From: Pseudomonadota bacterium
Lineage (GTDB): Bacteria > Pseudomonadota > Gammaproteobacteria > UBA5335
Assembly (NCBI GenBank): GCA_021783685.1
Contig: JAJXTQ010000026.1
Coordinates: 1-12,048, forward strand
Direction of reading: 5' to 3'
Length of the DNA: 12,048 nucleotides
Of this stretch, positions 8,240-12,048 are shown piece after piece. How positions within the stretch are numbered: position 1 is the first letter of the stretch; every line of letters begins with the position of its first letter. The translations under genes and the position numbers were made by a program. The notes beneath the pieces are model-generated. The model was not told where the DNA came from. It searched no databases and saw nothing but the letters and a program-made list of their open reading frames with translations.

Positions 8240-9688
8240 ATGGAACCGGCACCGATCCCGCGCCCTGCCGACAGCACCCGGCTGCAGAACCTCATGCGGG
8301 AGGTGACGGAGCTGCTGCGCAAGCAGCATCTGGTCGAGCATCTGCTCGAGCGCACCGCCACGCCGCGCCCGGTGCTGGAACAGCAGGTCCTGCACCGCCA
8401 GCATCTGAGCGAACTGGAACGCAAGCTCGGCCAGTTGCACCCGGCCGACATCGCCCACATCCTCGAAGCCCTGCCGCCGGAGGACCGGCTGACCGTCTGG
8501 GATCTGGTCCGCGCCGATCTGGACGGGGAAATCCTGCTCGAGGTCTCGGACGCCGTCCGTGAAAGCCTCATCGCCCGCATGGATCAGGCCGAGTTGCAGG
8601 CCGCGGCAGCCCAGCTCGACGCGGACGAACTGGCGGACCTGGCGGCGGATCTGCCGCGCGACGTGCTGCAGCGCGTGCTCGATGCCATGGACGCGCAGAA
8701 CCGCGCCCACCTGCAGGCCGCCCTGGCCTATCCCGACGACAGCGTGGGCGCGCTGATGGACTACGCGCCGGTCATCATCCGCGAGGACATCAGCCTGGAC
8801 GTCGTGTACCGCTATCTGCGGCGCATGGGCGAACTGCCCGACCACACCGACAAGCTGTTCGTCACCGACCGCCGTGGACAGCTCAGTGGCGTCCTCCTGC
8901 TGCGCCGGCTGGTGGCGGAGGATCCCGAGCGTCGGGTCTCCGAGGTGATGGCGCGCGATGTCGTGACCTTTTCGCCGCTGGACGATGCCGCCGGCGCGGC
9001 GCAGGCCTTCGAGCGTTACGACCTCGTCTCGGCGCCGGTGATCGACGAGCGGCGCCGGGTCGTGGGCCGCCTGACCATCGACGTGGTGGTCGACTACCTG
9101 CAGGCGCTGCGCAACGCCGAGATGCTGGGGCGGGCCGGTCTGCGCGAAGACGAGGATCTCTTTGCCGGCGTGGGACCCAGCATCCGCAACCGCTGGCCCT
9201 GGCTGGCCGTGAACCTCGTCACGGCGCTCGTCGCCTCGCGCGTCATCGGCCTGTTCGAAGGCACGATCGAGCGGCTGGTCGCGCTGGCAGCATTGATGCC
9301 CATCGTCGCCGGCATCGGCGGCAATACGGGCAACCAGACCTCGGCCCTGATCATTCGGGCCCTGGCCCTCGATCAGTTGAACGACAGCAACACCCACCGG
9401 CTGATCCGCAAGGAGCTGCGGGTTGCCCTCATCAACGGCCTCGTCTGGGGCGCCATCGTCGGGGCCGTGGCGTTTGCGCTCTACGGCAACCCGAAGCTCG
9501 GCATCGTCATGAGCGCCGCGATGCTGCTCAATCTGCTGCTGGCGGCCATGGCCGGGATGTCCATCCCGCTCGCCATGCATCGCCTGCGCCGCGACCCGGC
9601 CCTGGGCTCGAGCGTGCTGCTCACGGCCACGACCGACAGCGGCGGGTTCTTCATTTTCCTCGGGCTGGCGAGCCTGTTCCTGCAATGA
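8240..9688 (+). CDS. mgtE: MgtE family magnesium channel
   Basis: MgtE is an inner-membrane Mg2+ channel gated by cytoplasmic Mg2+. The 482-residue protein has a helical N domain (about 55-165), two CBS domains (about 170-290), a connecting helix, and a membrane domain of about five helices from residue 318. The family signature PIVAGIGGNTGNQ is at 354-366. The pore acidic residue in the last membrane region is Asp466, in TTDSGGFF. I chose the ATG at 8240, which has GAGGA just upstream (8231-8235), over upstream in-frame starts inside the DUF1841 gene. A hydrophilic lead of about 55 residues precedes the N domain. It lies 23 bases after the DUF1841 gene and its stop overlaps the next gene (ATGA). 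No Mg-sensing leader is visible, as there is no room for one. Confidence 0.95.
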   Translation: MEPAPIPRPADSTRLQNLMREVTELLRKQHLVEHLLERTATPRPVLEQQVLHRQHLSELERKLGQLHPADIAHILEALPPEDRLTVWDLVRADLDGEILLEVSDAVRESLIARMDQAELQAAAAQLDADELADLAADLPRDVLQRVLDAMDAQNRAHLQAALAYPDDSVGALMDYAPVIIREDISLDVVYRYLRRMGELPDHTDKLFVTDRRGQLSGVLLLRRLVAEDPERRVSEVMARDVVTFSPLDDAAGAAQAFERYDLVSAPVIDERRRVVGRLTIDVVVDYLQALRNAEMLGRAGLREDEDLFAGVGPSIRNRWPWLAVNLVTALVASRVIGLFEGTIERLVALAALMPIVAGIGGNTGNQTSALIIRALALDQLNDSNTHRLIRKELRVALINGLVWGAIVGAVAFALYGNPKLGIVMSAAMLLNLLLAAMAGMSIPLAMHRLRRDPALGSSVLLTATTDSGGFFIFLGLASLFLQ

Positions 9689-10227
9689 GCGCACAGCGGC
9701 GCGCCCCCCACCGCAGGCGGTTTGCCGCGCCGTTGCAGGCGACGCTGGTGCTGAGCGGTGTCCTGCTCGCCGCCTGCGCGCCGCCCCCGGCGCCGCCCCC
9801 GGCGCCCCTGACCGTTGCCGGACGCGCGGGCGACCTCCCGGCGCGGCGTCTGGAAGTGGTGTCCCAGGCCTTGGCCATGACCGGGCAGCCCTATCGCTCG
9901 GGCGGGGCCGCACCCGGCGGCTTCGACTGCAGCGGACTGGTGTCCTATGCCTATGCCCAGGCCGGTTTCCGCCTGCCGCGCCGTGCCATCGAGCAGGCCG
10001 AGCGGGCGCGACGGCTGCCGCCACGGGCGCTGCAACCCGGCGATCTGCTGTTCTTCCGCATCGACGGAACCGTCTCCCACGTCGGCATCTACATGGGCGA
10101 CGGGCGCATGGTCCACGCCCCTTCCTCGGGCAAGACGGTGCGCGTCGACACCATCGATGCGCGCTATTGGGCCCCACGCTACGCCGGCGCCATCCCCATG
10201 CAGCAACTGCTCGCGGACGCCTCCTGA
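9685..10227 (+). CDS. NlpC/P60 family lipoprotein, probable cell-wall endopeptidase
   Basis: The 180-residue protein has a basic N-terminus, a hydrophobic stretch and the lipobox LAAC, with Cys31 as the predicted lipidated residue. A short Pro/Ala-rich spacer (residues 32-41) leads to an NlpC/P60 cysteine peptidase domain (about 55-175). The expected catalytic residues are Cys82 in FDCSGLV and His132 in SHVGIY, with His144 in VHAP as the third polar residue. PGDLLFF (118-124) is another family hallmark. Such proteins cut peptide stems of peptidoglycan in the periplasm; Spr/MepS and NlpC are relatives. Asp139 lacks a following lysine or arginine, so retention by Lol avoidance cannot be judged. 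The start overlaps the mgtE stop (ATGA), with a weak ribosome site. Confidence 0.93.
   Translation: MSAQRRAPHRRRFAAPLQATLVLSGVLLAACAPPPAPPPAPLTVAGRAGDLPARRLEVVSQALAMTGQPYRSGGAAPGGFDCSGLVSYAYAQAGFRLPRRAIEQAERARRLPPRALQPGDLLFFRIDGTVSHVGIYMGDGRMVHAPSSGKTVRVDTIDARYWAPRYAGAIPMQQLLADAS
9781..9804 (+). repeat. Two tandem copies of a 12-base GC unit
   Basis: The unit CCGCCCCCGGCG occurs twice head to tail inside the lipoprotein gene and encodes the Pro/Ala-rich spacer just after the lipidated cysteine. Because 12 is a multiple of three, copy-number change would lengthen or shorten the spacer without breaking the frame. Confidence 0.8.
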
Positions 10228-10280
10228 TGCTCCGATGGCCGCTGTCGCGACGACTGGGCCGGCGATGACACGAAACGCGG

Positions 10281-10309
10281 CTGAACCCTGCACCCGTTCC
10301 AGCTATCTT
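10281..10309 (+). promoter_or_regulatory. Candidate sigma-70 promoter for sqr
   Basis: In the 114-base gap before sqr, CTGAAC (10281-10286) and TATCTT (10304-10309) are separated by 17 bases and match the -35 and -10 consensus at three and four of six positions. The predicted transcript would begin about 25 bases before the sqr ATG and include its GGAG ribosome site. The gap otherwise holds an 8-base palindrome, GTCGCGAC, at 10244-10251, and no clear terminator for the upstream genes. Confidence 0.35.
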
Positions 10310-10341
10310 TGAACGAGCGCAACCCTTCCGGAGAAACGCCC

Positions 10342-11595
10342 ATGGTCCCCGCACCACTTCCCTTCTCGACCCACCAGATCGTCATCATCGGTGGGGGCGC
10401 CGCCGGGCTGGCCGTCGCCGCGCGCCTGATGCGCCTGAACAACCGGCTGGACGTCGCGGTCATCGAACCGGCCGAGTTTCACTACTACCAGCCCGGCTGG
10501 ACCCTGGTCGGCGCCGGCGTTTTCGCCGACACGCACACGCGCCGGTCGATGGCCGGCCTGATGCCGATGGGCGTCACCTGGATCCGCAACGCGGTGGCGG
10601 GCATCGAGCCCGACCACAATCAGCTGATCCTCGCCGACGGCCAGACCATCGGCTATGAGCACCTGATCGTCTGCTCCGGCATCGTCTGCGACTGGGATGC
10701 CATTGCGGGGCTCGCCGACACGCTGGGCCGGAACGGTGTGTGCAGCAACTACCGCTATGATCTGGCGCCCTACACCTGGCGGTGCATCCAGGACTTCACA
10801 GGCGGCAATGCCGTCTTCACCGCCGCGCCCATGCCGTTCAAATGCCCCGGCGCGCCACAGAAGATCCTGTATCTGGCCGCCGATCACTTCCAGCGCAACG
10901 GCCGGGCGGCCGCGCTGCACTACTACTGCGCCACCCCGACGATCTTCGGCGTGCCGCCCTTCGCCCGCGCCCTGGAAAAAGTGGCGGATCGCTATGGCGT
11001 CGAACGCCACTATCAGCACAACCTGGTGGCCGTGGACGGCGCCGGGCGCGTGGCGACCTTCGAACAGACCGGTCCGGACGGCCAGAAGACCCGGATCGAG
11101 CAGCCGTTCGACCTGCTGCACGTCACGCCGCCCCAGCGACCCGCCGACTTCATCCGGACCAGCGCGCTCGCCAACGCGGCCGGTTATGTGGACGTCGACA
11201 AGTTCAGCCTGCGCCATGTGCGGTACCCGAACGTCCATGCCCTGGGAGACGTGGCCTCGACCCCGAATTCCAAGACCGCCGGCGCGGTGCGCCAGCAGGC
11301 CCCGGTGGTGGTCAGGAACCTGCTCGCCCAGCTCGCCGGCAAGGAAGGCAGCGCGCGCTACGACGGCTACGGCACCTGCCCGCTGACCACCGCGAACGGC
11401 CGGGTGATGCTGGCGGAATTCGTCTACGACGGCGTGGTGACCCCGACCTTCCCGCTCAACCCCTACGTGGAACGGCGCAGCATGTGGTGGCTCAAGACCA
11501 GCCTGCTGCCCTTCCTGTACTGGGAAGTCATGCTGCGCGGCTACCAGATCGACCGGCCCCACCATCGCGTCCGCAACGACCCGGAGCCGGCGTGA
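10342..11595 (+). CDS. sqr: Type II sulfide:quinone oxidoreductase
   Basis: This FAD enzyme oxidises sulfide and passes electrons to quinone at the membrane. The FAD-binding GGGAAG is at residues 17-22. The two redox-active cysteines are Cys168 in KCPGAPQKI and Cys346 in GTCPLTT, matching Cys201 and Cys379 of human SQOR by local alignment. GD at 302-303 followed by STPNSKTAGAV is the conserved second flavin site. The C-terminus (MWWLK to FLYWEVMLRGY) aligns with the amphipathic membrane-binding tail of the human and fungal enzymes. Together these mark the mitochondrial-like type II group rather than flavocytochrome c or type I SQR. I chose the ATG at 10342 (417 residues) because GGAG lies eight bases upstream; an in-frame TTG at 10309 would add eleven polar residues. 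Extra cysteines occur at 111, 116, 134, 148 and 196. Confidence 0.94.
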   Translation: MVPAPLPFSTHQIVIIGGGAAGLAVAARLMRLNNRLDVAVIEPAEFHYYQPGWTLVGAGVFADTHTRRSMAGLMPMGVTWIRNAVAGIEPDHNQLILADGQTIGYEHLIVCSGIVCDWDAIAGLADTLGRNGVCSNYRYDLAPYTWRCIQDFTGGNAVFTAAPMPFKCPGAPQKILYLAADHFQRNGRAAALHYYCATPTIFGVPPFARALEKVADRYGVERHYQHNLVAVDGAGRVATFEQTGPDGQKTRIEQPFDLLHVTPPQRPADFIRTSALANAAGYVDVDKFSLRHVRYPNVHALGDVASTPNSKTAGAVRQQAPVVVRNLLAQLAGKEGSARYDGYGTCPLTTANGRVMLAEFVYDGVVTPTFPLNPYVERRSMWWLKTSLLPFLYWEVMLRGYQIDRPHHRVRNDPEPA

Positions 11596-11636
11596 ACGGC
11601 GCTATGCGAAAAGCGTGAACTTGCCGTCCCGGCTCC
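11583..11636. repeat. Inverted repeat around the sqr stop, possible terminator
   Basis: GGAGCCGG (11583-11590) at the end of sqr is perfectly complementary to CCGGCTCC (11629-11636), with a 38-base loop. No T-run follows directly, so a classical intrinsic terminator is doubtful. Inside the loop region GCGTGAAC is repeated directly at 11590-11597 and 11613-11620. Confidence 0.4.
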
Positions 11637-11641
11637 AGTCG

Positions 11642-11656
11642 ATAAGCTCAGGCTAT
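11642..11656. promoter_or_regulatory. Candidate OxyR/LysR-type half-site upstream of peroxiredoxin
   Basis: ATAAGCTCAGGCTAT is an imperfect dyad that fits 7 of 10 defined bases of the OxyR half-site as I recall it (ATAG-N-T-N3-A-N-CTAT). A weaker second half-site (5 of 10) would fall at 11664-11678 with the expected seven-base spacing. OxyR control of a peroxiredoxin gene is common in proteobacteria, but a short match like this can occur by chance. Confidence 0.25.
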
Positions 11657-11661
11657 CGCCC

Positions 11662-11745
11662 GTAAACATTTTTTTCATTTCATTTATCTGCCCCGATTGC
11701 ATAACATGAGCCCGTCCCGGACCTTCACCCACAAGGAGTTCAGCC
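11662..11745 (+). promoter_or_regulatory. Peroxiredoxin promoter region and ribosome site
   Basis: An AT-rich island at about 11662-11688, including an unbroken T run at 11669-11675, stands out in otherwise GC-rich DNA and probably holds the promoter. The best -10-like hexamer is CATAAC (11700-11705), without a good -35 partner at 16-18 bases. AAGGAG at 11733-11738, seven bases before the ATG, is the strongest ribosome site in the window and suggests a highly translated gene. Confidence 0.45.
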
Positions 11746-12048
11746 ATGAGCGTTCTGGTTAGCCAATCTGCCCCAGACTTTACCGCCGCCGCCGTCATGC
11801 CCGATGGCAGCATCAAGGACGACTTCCGCCTGTCCGACTACAAGGGCCAGTACGTCGTGCTGTTCTTCTGGCCGCTCGACTTCACCTTCGTGTGCCCGTC
11901 GGAAATCATTGCCCACGACCACCGCGTGTCCAAGTTCAAGGAACTGGGCGTGCAGGTCATCGGCGTCTCCATCGACTCGCCGTTCACCCACCACGCCTGG
12001 CGCAACACGCCGGTCGACAAGGGCGGCATCGGCGCGATGCCATTCCCC
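11746..12048 (+). CDS. Typical 2-Cys peroxiredoxin (3' end beyond window)
   Basis: The first 101 residues of a thiol peroxidase of the AhpC/Prx1 family, which reduces hydrogen peroxide and organic peroxides in the cytoplasm. The thioredoxin-fold core [17 protein letters not shown] contains Thr47 and the peroxidatic Cys50, and VIGVSIDS (71-78) is the next conserved strand. The family length is about 200 residues, so the resolving cysteine, expected near residue 170, lies outside the window. The frame is open to the last base. An out-of-frame ATG at 11706 opens only an 18-codon frame and is not the start. The very strong AAGGAG ribosome site fits an abundant protein. It could be named ahpC or prx; the subgroup cannot be settled from half a protein. 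Confidence 0.95.
   Translation, partial: MSVLVSQSAPDFTAAAVMPDGSIKDDFRLSDYKGQYVVLFFWPLDFTFVCPSEIIAHDHRVSKFKELGVQVIGVSIDSPFTHHAWRNTPVDKGGIGAMPFP

Noticed and set aside
6402..8252. A 616-codon open frame on the minus strand opposite rnfE, nth and the DUF1841 gene
   Set aside because: It is opposite three supported genes, including nth with all catalytic residues visible; no motif or ribosome site supports it.
10228..10341. The gap before sqr, checked for an intrinsic terminator or small RNA
   Set aside because: Only an 8-base palindrome and a weak promoter were found; no stem followed by a T tract.
8213..10357. A 714-codon open frame on the minus strand opposite mgtE and the lipoprotein gene
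   Set aside because: It spans two conserved plus-strand genes, has no recognisable domain, and its composition looks like a codon-phase artefact.
11706..11762. An 18-codon frame overlapping the peroxiredoxin start, considered as a leader peptide
   Set aside because: It has no ribosome site of its own, no regulatory codon run, and its ATG falls where transcription would be expected to begin.

Overview
The window is GC-rich, gene-dense bacterial DNA with almost every gene on the + strand. The gene content (dimeric MetG with a C-terminal tRNA-binding domain, an Rnf/Rsx cluster followed by nth, a DUF1841 protein, a type II sulfide:quinone oxidoreductase and a typical 2-Cys peroxiredoxin) points to a gammaproteobacterium, or less likely a betaproteobacterium, probably one that meets or oxidises sulfide. 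No tRNA, rRNA, CRISPR array, insertion sequence or phage gene was seen, and no gap between genes exceeds 150 bases.

Layout. Positions 1-29 hold the first codons of a divergent minus-strand gene. metG (137-2203) is followed 41 bases later by a complete rnf cluster in the order A-B-C-D-G-E (2245-7107). Next come nth (7104-7790), a DUF1841 gene (7791-8216), the magnesium channel gene mgtE (8240-9688) and an NlpC/P60 lipoprotein gene (9685-10227). Neighbouring genes in this block overlap by 4 to 23 bases, abut, or lie at most 41 bases apart, so much of 137-10227 could be one transcript with translational coupling. After a 114-base gap with a plausible promoter comes a type II sqr (10342-11595). 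A 150-base gap with an AT-rich island and a dyad resembling an OxyR half-site leads into a peroxiredoxin gene that runs off the window.

Main observation. RnfA and RnfE normally share an intramembrane [2Fe-2S] cluster held by two cysteines from each subunit. Here RnfA has no cysteine at all, and RnfE has only one, outside the expected positions. Both N-terminal ligand positions (the Cys of the Leu-Cys-Pro motif) read Ile. RnfB still has all twelve cluster cysteines, RnfC keeps both [4Fe-4S] motifs, and RnfD and RnfG keep their flavin-attachment threonines. The cluster therefore looks like an intact operon encoding an Rnf complex whose central membrane cluster has been lost or replaced. RnfC also departs from its usual glycine-rich flavin/NADH motif, and RnfE is short. 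This suggests either a re-purposed Rnf variant or the start of decay in the membrane pair.

How the genes relate. Rnf moves electrons between NAD(H) and ferredoxin-like carriers, coupled to ion movement, or (as Rsx) reduces SoxR. Nth is an Fe-S DNA repair enzyme commonly downstream of rnf. SQR feeds sulfide electrons into quinone, and the peroxiredoxin removes peroxides. The theme is redox metabolism with housekeeping genes (metG, mgtE) interspersed.
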